Positions 21,773 through 32,447 of a DNA stretch of 64,000 nucleotides are shown piece after piece. Every line of letters begins with the position of its first letter. The first letter of the stretch is position 1. The DNA is from Cheiracanthium punctorium. Its lineage: Eukaryota; Arthropoda; Arachnida; Araneae; Cheiracanthiidae. The stretch is taken from contig JAWZYV010014426.1 in the NCBI GenBank assembly GCA_038373885.1, positions 62,001 through 126,000 of the forward strand, written 5' to 3'. Below the pieces are notes generated by a model, which had not been told where the DNA came from, ran no database searches, and saw only the letters and a list, made by a program, of their open reading frames with translations. The translations under genes were made by a program, and so were the position numbers.

Positions 21773-22330
21773 GCTCACTTTTTTAGTCTGAGATTTATTC
21801 TAACATAGCTTGAACGTGTTCGGCTAGTTTTGAAGAAGACGAAACTGGTTTTGAATATTTCATAAAACGGGCGATGAATTCATTATTATTATTTATTTTG
21901 TGTGTTTTCAACAAAGTTAAGTAAAAATTATGAATTTTATTTCAATCAGTTTCTATTATCAGTTATTTTTTTATAACTAAAAAATATTCCCGTCGTTGAA
22001 TCAAAAAACAGAAAAAAAATGCAATAAATGATTATACACTTTATATTTTTTATGTTTTCAACAACGTCTCCTGAATTTTAAATTCATTAGCATCAGCTTA
22101 TGAAATGTTTCTTACTGATGGTTCTTTTAAGTATTTACGTCGTTATATTTCACCAAGATAAACATATAGAAGGAAAAGTAAGAAATTATCCGTCTAGCCG
22201 TATATTTTTGGTATTTTCGAATTTTAAATTACTCTGCCATCAGTTTTATAAAATGTTTATTACTGGTAGATATTTAGGCTTTAAAAATATTTATGTCGTT
22301 CTATTTTTACTCCGGTAAAAAATGGAAAAA
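21773..22330. repeat. AT-rich spacer with degenerate tandem units of about 146 bp
   Basis: GAATTTTAAATTCATTAGCA at 22072 and GAATTTTAAATTACTCTGCC at 22218 head similar stretches that continue ATCAG-TTAT-AAATGTTT and end in TTTACGTCGTTAT or TTATGTCGTTCT. A weaker third unit may start near 21925. There is no gene. Confidence 0.5.
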
Positions 22331-22519
22331 GAAAAATGATAAATCATATAGTTGGACTCGTATAAAATGAAATAAATAAGAATACGAAATAATTAACAAG
22401 TTCAATAGAAGTTTATGAATAAAATAAAAAGTTCTAAAAATAGTTTTTAAAAATAAGGAGAGTAAAACATTTATAAAAATCTAATGCAGCCAGAATTTAT
22501 TTCTAAATAAATGACTATA

Positions 22520-22622
22520 CCCAGCAAACACACATAGGTTCTCTGAACGTCTATTAACGTTCAGAAGATGTTTTCTGAACGTTAATAGACGTTCAGAGAA
22601 CCTGTGTGTGTTTTCTGTGTAG
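22520..22622. mobile_element. Palindromic 100-bp MITE, copy 1
   Basis: The arms CAGCAAACACACATAGGTTC and their complement face each other, with GAACGTCTATTAACGTTCAG on one side and CTGAACGTTAATAGACGTTC on the other. The loop is only about 10 bases. The right terminus is altered (TTTTCTGTGTAGG). It matches 30953-31052 almost base for base. Confidence 0.85.
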
Positions 22623-22819
22623 GATAACTAGAAATACAGAAACTATGATTGATAATTCATAAACAAAGCTGATGAGGATAAATAAAGTATCATGAAGGTA
22701 ATTTACTTTGCCATTAAAAACAAAATAATATTTATTTTAACTCTGAAAACAAAGCATTAATTTTTGTTTAAACCCAGTGTTTGGGCTATAATAAATGTAT
22801 TCTGAAATGGAAGGAGTCC

Positions 22820-23180
22820 AACTTTTAAAGTAAAACCACCCATATCGTATTTATTTCTCTGTTTAGCATTTTCATGGATTTTGTTCTCTTATCGGGAGAA
22901 CACGATTCTCCAAGAAACACCCTTAAATCTTGGCAGACTTTGCCGCAAAAGTAGATAAATATGGGTCCGCTACACAAAGGGAATTCGAAAGTATTGGTTC
23001 TCGGAACTTGGCCGATAGTAACTTGCTTACAAATTGTTACAAGTTTTGGTCTGTAAATCACGAAACGGAAGAACTAGTTACGAAGAAAGCTAAACGCGAA
23101 TTCGCATGTTAATACTTATAAGTCTACATCGAGATTATGTGTTAATAATAAATAAATGTGTATGTGTGCATGTTTACTGA
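22820..23180. repeat. Dispersed segment family G, copy 1
   Basis: It contains TAAATCTTGGCAGACTTTGC near 22924, the word shared with 27900 and 34455. A following stretch (TAACTTGCTTAC, GTTTTGGTCTGTAAAT, AACGAAAC-type words to 23180) resembles 24165-24340. Short open frames on both strands are not preserved in the other copies. Confidence 0.45.
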
Positions 23181-24160
23181 CAAAAAACTGAATTATTTTA
23201 ATCAAAAATACCATTTCAAACTTTATATATTTATTATTTTCAATTTCTGATTGAGACTGGATCATTAAAAAATTGTTTATCAGTTTGTTTTTTCCGCTTA
23301 ATTTTTAAATCCATTTGTTAATTTTTTGAGTTGATTTTCCAAAATTTTGTTTTACAAATATATGACAATGTTTTAAATTTAGATTACAATAAATGGGTTT
23401 TACTGGGAAATAGCTGCTAGCTTTAACGTGAATTCAAAATTTTAATTATATGTCAAGGGGAGTACTGTTCTCGTAATACCGCAGTATATATTTTGTATAG
23501 TTGAAATGATTACTTCCACCGTTGAATATAAAAATATTAAAATGTATATTTTCTTCCTTGAGCCATATTAAAAAAATTCTACTGAATATATTAAACTTTT
23601 TTAACTTAAATAGTGAGCTGTAGCTGATAAAGTATGAAAATTGTTAATCGGGTTACAGTGTTATCTTCACTGTTCAACTGTATAGAGTAATAAAAATAAT
23701 AAATTAGATGAGTTGTAAGAGAAATAGTATTTAAAAGCTATTTTTCTGGTGGAGTACATACCTACAATTTTGTTATTTTTCTGTATTAAATCTTGAATTC
23801 GTTGTTTCAAAACTAAAACTACGACAAATTAAATTAAGCATACTGTAATTGTACACATAGTGAATCAGAAATGAAACGTTAAAGAAATTCGTGTTTCTTT
23901 TTACATTTGAAACAATTTTTAAATGAAATACAAACTCAATTTTTCTTCTCGTTTGCAATCGTTTGTGTCATGATATACTGAAGAAATCAAATGTTTTCAT
24001 CCAGAAGTATGAACTTGTAACTATTTTTTTATTTTTCGGATAATATTTAGATTTTGTGCATGACTTTTGAAGATGATCAACAAATCTCAGAAGAACGAGT
24101 GGAGGAGATAAAATACGCCATTTGCACCACCAATAGAATTCAAAACTAGTTTGTAACTTG
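23181..24160. other. Unassigned AT-rich spacer
   Basis: I see no gene or clear repeat. Several short open frames have no motif. Confidence 0.4.
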
Positions 24161-24164
24161 ACTG

Positions 24165-24345
24165 TTACTAACTTGTTTACCAATCGTTAAAGTTTGGTTT
24201 ATAAATAACGAAATGGAAAAATTATACTCTAAGAAAACTTTTCACGTATTATATACTAATCTTCAGAAGTGAGAGCACGTATTATACTAAGAAAATTTGT
24301 AAATATAATGTATATAGAAATGCGTATGCATTTGCGAAGAAAGTA
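24165..24345. repeat. Dispersed segment family G, partial copy 2
   Basis: TAACTTGTTTACCAATCG, AGTTTGGTTTATAAATAACG and AATGCGTATGCATTTGC parallel 23021-23180 in the same order. It is diverged, about 1.15 kb downstream of copy 1. Confidence 0.4.
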
Positions 24346-24611
24346 TTAAATAAGTTACAAGTCCTATTTCACATTTTATGGCCTTATAGTTTAGATCTTT
24401 TTGATTAGTTTAATTGTACCTTTGTTAGTCAAGGAATAAGTGTTCTACATATTTTTTAATTTCATTGTGTTGATTTGTTTATTCTGTTGATTAATTTTTC
24501 TTGATTATGTTTTAAAAGCATGCTAAAATGTTATTAGTTTAGAAGCTAGTATAAATTTATAAAGTATTATAATAATGAACAGGCCATAAAATTTAACATG
24601 GCCTGGGTATA

Positions 24612-25185
24612 TTATCGTGACATCACTTTTACTTTTCCGAACATGTACCGTGTAGGAAAAGTATTGTAATCATGAAAAAATTCGCTTACGAGATTTTGAT
24701 GTATTGATACGCTTTGAGATATTCTTAATTCCTTTATGCTATTTGGTATCATTAATGCTACTATTATTTTTATGTATGTATGCATACGTGTGTTAGAGAG
24801 AACCCAATAGCTTCTAAACGTCGCATTCAAATGAGTTCAAATTTGGTATCTATATTTAATAGGCCACCCTCGTACAACAAAATATTGATTTTGGTGTGTA
24901 AAGAGCGTACAGATTTTTTACGGAGCTACAAAAAGAAATCTTATACATCACGCACTACAGACAAATCCTTTAAACCTCTAGCTTCTAAACGATGCATCCG
25001 ATTCAGCGCATATCGGGTATGTATGCTATAGATCACGGTCACATAACCTACATATATTTTGGCGTGTGCAGGACTGATAGTTTGTTCACAGGATTGCGAA
25101 AAAGAATTCTTATACATTTCGATCAGATGTTCGAAAAGTCAAGGAGAATCACTGCAGATATTGTTTCTTTTCTCAACTTTTCTGA
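24612..25185 (-). repeat. Element F, copy 1 (diverged, end missing)
   Basis: Read on the minus strand it ends with the F terminus, a hairpin of TTTCC and GGAAA arms followed by GTAAAA (plus-strand TTTACTTTTCCGAACATGTA at 24629). Two diverged 170-bp-type internal units follow (AGCTTCTAAACGTCGCATTC at 24809, AGCTTCTAAACGATGCATCC at 24980). The other terminus, TGGAGTGACTCCACTCGAC, is not present. Confidence 0.6.
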
Positions 25186-25359
25186 GGTAAAACTTCAATG
25201 AATGAATTTGTATTTGTAAGCAGTGGCAGCTGTTCCGTGAATATTTATAAAAAAAAATCTGATGTGTCCAACACATGACTTCCTTGCACGTCCATTAGAA
25301 CAAAAATATTTTCGACGCACTTCCTCTAAACTTATTTGTTTGAAAGAGATAAAATATCA

Positions 25360-27260
25360 ATAATAGTAAGGTTTAGCGGTTCCTAGACAAATATTTCGAT
25401 ATCGCCAAGCTGAGTTCAATTTGAAATATTTCCTTCTGACACTTTATTTAGCGATATTTCACCAAAAGCCGACAAACTTGAGATAGTCTGCGAGATTTTG
25501 GGGATAGCCAAAGTAGTCATTGACCACAGACTTTCAATGAATTGAATGCATCCATACACCTCAATGTATTTAAAGTCATTTGGCTCACCCTGTAAATAAA
25601 TTCTCAGTCGATTGCTGTCAAAAAAGATATGGAAAACAGTTAGATATTACAATAGTTCTAAATACAAAAGTTCAAAAATCTACGGGTTAAAGTTTTAGTG
25701 TTATACAAAATACGAAATAATTTTTGGCGCCAAATTTGGCGATATTTCGGCGAAACTCGTCAATGTCGACGAAATTTGGCGAGATTTTAAGCATGAACCA
25801 AACAATGACAGATTATCGCCAAATTTGGCGATATTTCGCCAAAACTCGCCAAGAACGATGACAAATGGCGATACTTTGGGCATGGACCAAATGACTGACT
25901 ATCGCCAAATTTGGCGATATTTCGCCAAAACTCGCCAAGGTCGAGGACAGATGGCGAGTTTTTGGGCATGTACCAAACAATGACTGTCTACAGTTGTATT
26001 ATATTGAAGATGTCCATAGACATTACAGTACTAAAATTCTTTTCGGTGGTCCTGTAAATAAACTCTCCAGTAGATTGGAACCAAAAATCGAGATACACAA
26101 CTAGATGTTACAACATTCTTATATATGAAATTTCATAATAGTTTTTGAGATTTGAGAGTTAAATATAGACACACGTACACCAAAAGTCGCCAAGCTTGGC
26201 GACTTTTGGCATAGTTCTTGAGGGAGGCACGTGACCGTGGTCGGACCATTACCTAACTTATGTGGTAGGACGGTATTGTGCTTGAAATGGATGAATGCCC
26301 CTAAAATTGCCATTGACCGTAATGTATTGGAAATCTTTTGAGTGTTCCTGTAGCAGAACTACAAATGATAAAGACACTTTTTTTAATGGAGAAATTAATT
26401 TTCTAACTCTTTACAGCATACATCACTTCTGAGTCGTTTGAAATAGCCCAATACCTCTAAAAAACGCTTTGATGAATTTCGGCCCATAGAGCGTAATGTA
26501 TTTCGAATCTTTTGGGCGGTTCTGTAGATAAACTATCCAGTCGAATGGAATCGAAAGGGGAGGTGCACAACTAGATGTTACAGCAATCCTAAATATAAAG
26601 TTTCAACATTCTACGCCTAATAGTTTTTGAGATATGCGAGTTTAATGAGTTTCGGCCCATTGAGCGTAATGTATTTCGAATGTTTTGGGCAGTCCTGTAG
26701 ATAAACTATCCAGTCGAATGGAACCAAAAGGAGAGGTGCACAACTAGATGTTACAACTATCCAAAATATGAAGTTTCGACATTCTACGCCTAATAGCTTT
26801 TGAGTTAGGCGAGTTTAATGAATTTTGGCCCATAGAGCGTAATGTATTTCGAATCTTTTGGGCGGTCCTGTACATAAACTATCCATTCGATTGCCACCAA
26901 AAGGGGAGGTGCACAACTAGATCATAGAACAATCCTAAATGTCAAGTCTCAACATTCTACGACCCATAGTTTTTGAGATATGCGAGTTACATACATACGT
27001 ACGTACGTACGTACTTACGTACGTACGTACGTACAGACGGCATGGAAAAACTGGCCACAACAGACTCGCCGCTGGTCAAAATGAGTTGCAGACGCGTTAA
27101 TATGATCGTGCATGCTAGCCTACGATAGGATGCATCGAAAAAATTTTTAAAATTAAATTTAGAGGTAGTCAAAATCGGTTTTTTTGTCGAAATTTGGCCC
27201 CCAAAATTTTTCGGGATCACATTACTTCCTTATACTACGTACAAGGAAGTAAAAAATGTT
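25360..27260 (+). repeat. Element H, long repeat with 86-bp and 173-bp internal units
   Basis: Three 86-bp units around the word CGCCAAATTTGGCGATATTT start at about 25729, 25815 and 25901. Farther right, GGCCCAT-GAGCGTAATGTA occurs at 26481, 26654 and 26827, exactly 173 bp apart. The right end has an (ACGT)n run at 26990-27035 and then ACTTCCTT...AAGGAAGTAAAAAATG, a terminal hairpin like that of element F. I could not place the left terminus. There is no conserved coding frame. Confidence 0.6.
26988..27036. repeat. (ACGT)n microsatellite
   Basis: About ten ACGT units with one interruption (ACTT). The run is self-complementary and could extrude as a cruciform. It sits just inside the right end of element H. 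Confidence 0.9.
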
Positions 27261-27770
27261 TTATTAGTAGGCCATGAGTGGTATTGTGGATAAAAAATGC
27301 CAGGGACAAAATATGGATAAAATATGTCAAGGGACTGCCCATAAATATGCACCTTCTGAAAGTAAATCATAATCTGTGTCTACAACCGTTTATCCTTTTG
27401 TGCGACAATAAAGAAAATTATTTTCTCAGTGAAAAGAAAAGTAACTTCTGTACTTAACTTTCAGCAAATTTATTATTTTTGTGTATTCTTTTTTCTTTTT
27501 TACTCAACAAAGAGAAAAAGATCCAAGCATTATTCGATTCGAAATGACGAAATCATAACGCAATCAAAAATAAAGATAACACCAATCCTCGTAATATAAC
27601 AATGTGAACAATACATTAATAAATAAAGAAAAATAAATAACATGCTGTTAACAGTCAAAAGGAAAATGGAAAAAAGTTTCATTTATTTTTTTATGAGCAT
27701 AAAGCATTTATTTCATTCCAGCAATAGACTATTTTTTTTTCACTCCGAGAAATTATTAGGGATGTGATAA
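27261..27770. other. Unassigned AT-rich spacer
   Basis: No gene or shared repeat recognised. Confidence 0.4.
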
Positions 27771-27774
27771 ATAG

Positions 27775-28060
27775 GGTTTACATGGATGAAATCCAGAATT
27801 TTTTTCTAAAGTCGACGAAATCGTATTTGTTTTCTCCTTCATATAGAAATGTCTGGATTTTGTTTTGTTATCGAGCCATCATGGCTTCCCAAGACTGCCT
27901 GTAAATCTTGGCGAACCCTGCCGGAGAATAATATCAAACGTGCCCGTGACGTAAATTGAGTTTAAAAAGCGCAGGCTGCTATATTTAAAGCGGTCATAAA
28001 TTGTCAGTTGAAATTGTAAATCAGGATTTTCCAAGCTGAGTTGCGGGCGAGGGTAGCAAG
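27775..28060. repeat. Dispersed segment family G, copy 3
   Basis: GGTTTACATGGATGAAATCC at 27776, TTTTCTAAAGTCG and CTGTAAATCTTGGCGAACCC at 27899 match 34319-34470 in order. A purine-rich GGAG word and AAAAGCGC-like words follow in both. The recurring segment may derive from an unknown element or a duplicated gene fragment. Confidence 0.45.
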
Positions 28061-28166
28061 TGCCCCACAAAAATAATAAGAGCAGAGTATTTTTCCTCTG
28101 CATTTTGACTGTAATGTATGAATAATACATGACCTTCATGCCGGAGCCACAAGACGCCACGCACTC

Positions 28167-28217
28167 TTAACCCTTTGGGGCGCAACCCTTTCCCAATCCT
28201 GAAAAAAGGGCAGCCGT
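28167..28217 (-). mobile_element. piggyBac-type foldback MITE, copy 5, left part
   Basis: TTAACCCTTTGGGGCGCAAC to GGGCAGCCGT is end B. The element is then interrupted and resumes at 28885. Confidence 0.75.
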
Positions 28218-28884
28218 GTGTAAAGAAGTTATTTGGATGGGCTGATTTAAATTTAAAGACTGCGTTGTGATACATGATAATCCGGGTTCGAATACACTTA
28301 TAGTTGCAATAAAATAAAAAGACGTTAAATACTTGAAACTATTTTATTAAACGTATACTATTGAAACATTATTATAACGGGCGGTGGTGGCTCAGCGAAA
28401 ATAAAATGACGTCCTATATGGACAGTGAAATTAAGGTGGAATGATTTAAAAATGACGCCAGCACAGAATGACACATTGGCGAGAACAAACACTTGGCTGA
28501 TATCCATAACACCAATTCCAGAGCAACCCTAAAAGTTAATCCAATAAAATAAAAAATGACGTAATCGGGAGCAAATAATTTTAAAGACAAGGCATGGCAA
28601 CAAGAAATAAAAAACGCCAACTCCAAGCCAAAGGAAGGGAAATCAAAAATACGTTGATTTTGCAAACGGATGTAATATAATCTATTTTTAGCACACCGGT
28701 CTGAAGAGACAAAGAACAAAAAAAATAGTGCATACAGGGAAAAGTAAATATACAGATTTAATAGCCGAAATGGCAGAAAAATGAAAACAGAAGTGATTTA
28801 GAATTCTTGAATTATGGATAGATTACATTAAAGAAAGCCAAAGTAAATGATTATTAAATTAGATATATGATCTTCATCACACCG
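28218..28884. mobile_element. Insertion of about 667 bp inside MITE copy 5, unknown family
   Basis: The MITE word GGGCAGCCGTTGCCATCG is split here. The insert begins GTGTAAAGAAG and ends CTTCATCACAC, an imperfect inverted repeat. CCGT is found on both sides. Near its left end CCGGGTTCGAATACAC resembles a polymerase III box B, and a TGGTGGCTCAGCG word lies at 28386. It has no transposase. Whether it is a DNA element with short ends or a SINE is unclear. Confidence 0.45.
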
Positions 28885-29266
28885 TGTTGCCATCGGTCGA
28901 CTTAACAACCAGCAAGTGGGCGGACGATCGAAACGTTCATCGCGTGCCACAGATCGAGAGACCCTTTTCTGACGACAGCTGGCTGTACTGGCAACGACTG
29001 CCGCCCTTTTTTCAGAATTGGGCAATCTATCCAGCTTTTCTCGCATTCTTCCATTTTTCAGCAGATGCCAGTGCTATTTGAAAAGAATCGTGACCATTTT
29101 TTTTTTTTTTACGGGAAATGACGTGCTAAAAAGTAAAGGATTCTCGTGGAGCTAAGTCACCCGCAACTATTTTTATAGAAATACAATCTATTCTTCGTGA
29201 CTGGCACAGTCAAAACGCCCGAGTTTGGTGTTCCCAGAGAGGGAACACTGCTCGTTAATGGGTTAA
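28885..29266 (-). mobile_element. piggyBac-type foldback MITE, copy 5, right part
   Basis: It resumes GTTGCCATCGGTCGACTTAA and runs through one arm of the centre to end A (GTGTTCCCAGAGAGGGAACA) and TTAA at 29263-29266. Only one arm of the foldback remains after GACGACAGCTGGCTGT. Confidence 0.75.
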
Positions 29267-29330
29267 TCATTTGAGGAGGGTTCGTCATTTGAAAGCAACG
29301 CAAGAACTATCTCTCAAGAATGGGCGGTAT

Positions 29331-29485
29331 GCCTTGGTTGGAGGAATTTTTAAGGGGTTTTTAATGCGCATTCACGTTACATGTGGAGAAAACCGACCCA
29401 AACTCCAAACGGCTAGATCGACGCCAGAACTTCACACCACAGCCGTCCACTATTTTGGATGTCTTATCTACTCAGTTATGACGGG
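29331..29485 (-). mobile_element. tRNA-derived SINE, copy 5
   Basis: On the minus strand it has GTGGTGTGAAGTTCTGGCGT, CTAGCCGTTTGGAGTTTGG and GTAACGTGAATGCGCATT. The head keeps AACTGAGTAGATAAGACATC, which is box-A-like. It lies 65 bp from MITE copy 5. Confidence 0.6.
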
Positions 29486-29651
29486 GCTGTTAATTTGAAA
29501 AATTGTAATAAAGTAAGTCCCTAATGCTACTTCATAAATGTATACAACTAATATTATTTCAGATGCATTTATTCATACTATATGAAAGAATAAATTGTTG
29601 CATTAACTCTTTTGAACATCTTTTTAATTCCGTGTTTATATAATTAAAAAA

Positions 29652-30487
29652 TCTGGAGTGACTCCACTCGACTTTCCGGACACTTACGATTAAGATCATT
29701 ACCTAGCATTTAAATAAATTTTAATCGATGAATCATTCAAACATATATACCAAATTGAAGCTCAATCGAATGCACCGTTTAAACGCTAGCGTACTTTCAA
29801 GACTTTCTCCCCATGTGCCATAATGTAACAAAAATCTTTGTCGTAGCCCTGTAGAAAAACTATAAGTTCTATACACATCCAAATAAATACCGGTATTACG
29901 ATGGTGGTTTATAACATGTATACCCAATTTGAGCTCAATCGAATGTACCGTTTAAACGCTAGCGCACTTTCCAGAATTTCCCCCGATAGGCCATAATGTA
30001 AAAGAAATCTTTGTCGTAGCCCTGTAGAAAAACTATAAGTTCTATACACATCCAAATAAATACCGGTATTACGATGGTAGTTTATAACATGTATACCCAA
30101 TTTGAGCTCAATCGAATGTATCGTTTAAACGCTAGTTCACTTTCAAGAATTTCCTCCCATAGGCCATAATGTAAAAGAAATCTCTGTCGTAGCCCTGTAG
30201 AAAAACTATAAGTCCTATACAAACCAAAATTAATAACGGTCTTGCGACGGTGGTTTATAACATATATATCCAATTTGAGCTTAATCGAATGCCCCGCTCA
30301 GGAGCTAGCGTGTTCACTCACATACACACAAACACACATACACACACACACACACACACACTCAAATCTCGTAAAAATAGCATGAATGAATTCAGAAGAC
30401 CTCAAAACGTGTGAATACACCCAAATATCGAAGTCGAATTTTGTCATGATTACAATACTTTCCTTACATGGTACATGTTCGGAAAGT
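29652..30487 (+). repeat. Element F, copy 2, with three 173-bp internal units and a (CA)n tract
   Basis: The left end is TCTGGAGTGACTCCACTCGA, containing the palindrome TGGAGT-G-ACTCCA. Internal units headed by CTCAATCGAATG begin at 29761, 29934, 30107 and 30280 (partial), always 173 bp apart. A CA-rich tract lies at about 30310-30362. The right end is ACTTTCC...GGAAAGTAAAAAT, a terminal hairpin. Each unit holds a minus-strand frame of about 63 codons, but the 173-bp period changes frame from unit to unit, so I do not call it a gene. Confidence 0.8.
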
Positions 30488-30950
30488 AAAAATATTAAAT
30501 TAAATAGTTTTTTAATAGTACTCTTCCCTTAGAGAGTGCACGTGTGTAAGAATACGAAATACCGGTAGGTATGAATTAATGAGTGTTTTATTACTATTCA
30601 TTCTAAAAATGAATGTTCCTCAACTGTCACAGTTATTTGTTTCAGTTAATATACCGTTTGTTTCAAAATAGATGTTACAGTCATTATCTTTAAAACCGTA
30701 TGTGACAGAAATATATTTTCAATTAGAAAAATTCGTCCAATTAAGATTTGAATTCAGATAGGGCATGTTTTTTACTAAGGGCTGTATACATATTAAAATA
30801 CGAAATTTAATTTTTATACGGTCCGTCCTTTCCTATCACTTATATATTTAGAAAAATGTTGCTCTAACAAAAAAACTCTCATGTCTCTAAGTGAAATAGT
30901 TTCAGAGATATTGAAATTTGTGAAAATTTTGGCATGGGTCGCCAAGGACT
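30488..30950. other. Unassigned AT-rich spacer
   Basis: No gene or shared repeat recognised. Confidence 0.4.
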
Positions 30951-30952
30951 AA

Positions 30953-31052
30953 CCCGGCAAACACACACAGGTTCCCTGAACGTCTATTAGCGTTCAGAAG
31001 ACGTTTTCTGAACGTTAATAGACGTTCAGAGAACCTGTGTGTGTTTGCTGGG
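30953..31052. mobile_element. Palindromic 100-bp MITE, copy 2
   Basis: It starts CCCGGCAAACACACACAGGT and ends with the complementary TGTGTGTGTTTGCTGGG. The inner arms are CTGAACGTCTATTAGCGTTC and GAACGTTAATAGACGTTCAG, with about 10 unpaired bases. It is nearly identical to 22520-22622 and has no coding capacity. Confidence 0.88.
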
Positions 31053-31356
31053 AAGGGCGTGCCTCAAAAGTGAGAAAAATTTAATTACTTTTCAAATTAA
31101 GTTAGTTTATGTTAATAGTCAGTCAATAGACACAGTTAACACTCCTCAAATTCTAGTTAAGCTAAAATTTTTCTATAACGCACGTTTGACAATTTCTGTT
31201 GAATGTTACCGCAGCATAATAACCCACACCACTGTTTTATCATTTTCTTCGGCACTTTAAAATTCTTTTCTCTATCAGCGTGGTGTAGTTACAGGATGAT
31301 CCTGATAAAGGATCATCCAGTAATATAGCGAAAATATAATTAGTTATAGTATATAT

Positions 31357-31445
31357 AATTAATTATAGTATATTTCCTGAAATATACTCAATTATCGCTT
31401 ATTTCATAACGCAGTACCGATTAGAGATGAGTTCGGGCTCATTTT
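31357..31445. repeat. Duplicate of the hAT flank plus the first bases of the hAT element
   Basis: This segment repeats 31531-31619 from AATTAATTATAGTATATTTC through TAGAGATGAGTTCGGGCTCA, 174 bp upstream. It includes about 25 bp of the hAT terminus, so it arose after that insertion. Confidence 0.8.
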
Positions 31446-31595
31446 AATTAAAATTAATTATAGTAATAATATAAGTAGTAATATATATAGTAATATTATA
31501 GTAATAATATATATAATTTTGTATAAATATAATTAATTATAGTATATTTCCTGAAATATACTCAATTATCGCTTATTTCATAACGCAGTACCGAT

Positions 31596-32137
31596 TAGAG
31601 ATGAGTTCGGGCTCATTTTTTGGAGCCCGAGCCCGAAGACTTTTAACCCGAGCCCGAGCAATATTATTTAAGTCGGAGCCCGAGCCCGCCCGAGCCCGAG
31701 CAATATTATTTAAGTCGGAGCTCGAGCCCGCCCGAGCCCAAAATTTCAGTTAAAGATAAATAAAATTCAAAGTAATTCTTTGATAGAATACAATAAATTT
31801 TGCCGTTTGCGCAAATTAAAGACAAATATATAGCTGCAAATTTTTTATGCACTTTATGAAATAATGTCGGGTCTCATGACTCACTAAGCAATATAAGCCG
31901 CCGTTCTTAAATACCCAAAGACCTTCACGCGCCTTCTAGGCACCCGTGCCGCTATTTTTTTTTATAAGTACTTTTATTTTCCATATGAATGACTTTTTAA
32001 AAATCTGTTTCACGGAGTATGTTCAATGAACTAGAAATTTTTCAGGAGCCCGAGCACGCCCGAGCCCGAGAATTACAGAGCCCGGGCCCGAACCGGGCTC
32101 GGGCTTTCCGGCTCGGGCTGAGCCCGTCTCATCTCTA
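31596..32137. mobile_element. hAT non-autonomous element rich in GAGCCC words
   Basis: The inverted ends are TAGAGATGAG plus CGGGCTC (left 31596, right complement ending 32137). GTACCGAT (31588-31595) and GTATCGAT (32138-32145) form an 8-bp duplication with one change. The margins consist of GAGCCCGAGCCCG-type words, GC-rich in an AT-rich region, while the middle (31750-32030) is AT-rich. A directly repeated AGCAATATTATTTAAGTCGG occurs at 31658 and 31705. It encodes no transposase. Confidence 0.9.
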
Positions 32138-32440
32138 GTATCGATTCATTCAGGTAAAATTGTACCTGTTCATTTCATGTTTGAACGCGTTTGATTGCCT
32201 TCGCAGCAATGTGATCATCATTTTACATTTATCAACTCATAGTGGGTCCCCTAAAATAAACATTTTTTTTCGCGTGAAAATCGACGCCAAAACACAGTAG
32301 GTAAAGTGGTGTAAGGCACTACTTTTAACATTAGATTTCTGACTAATTATTTCACTTACAGGCAAGGGATTTTTAAAATGGATTTTCTTAGGCAAAGAGC
32401 AACATTCTTCTAGATATACAGGGTAGGAAAGGCGGGACCA
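32138..32440. other. Unassigned spacer
   Basis: Nothing recognised between the two hAT elements. Confidence 0.4.
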
Positions 32441-32447
32441 TATAGAT

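Noticed and set aside
29733..30273. Recurring frame of about 63 codons in every unit of element F (also at 57718-58002)
   Set aside because: The amino-acid similarity follows from DNA similarity of the 173-bp units, and units fall in different frames. I see no sign that the protein level is conserved, although a substitution test would settle it.
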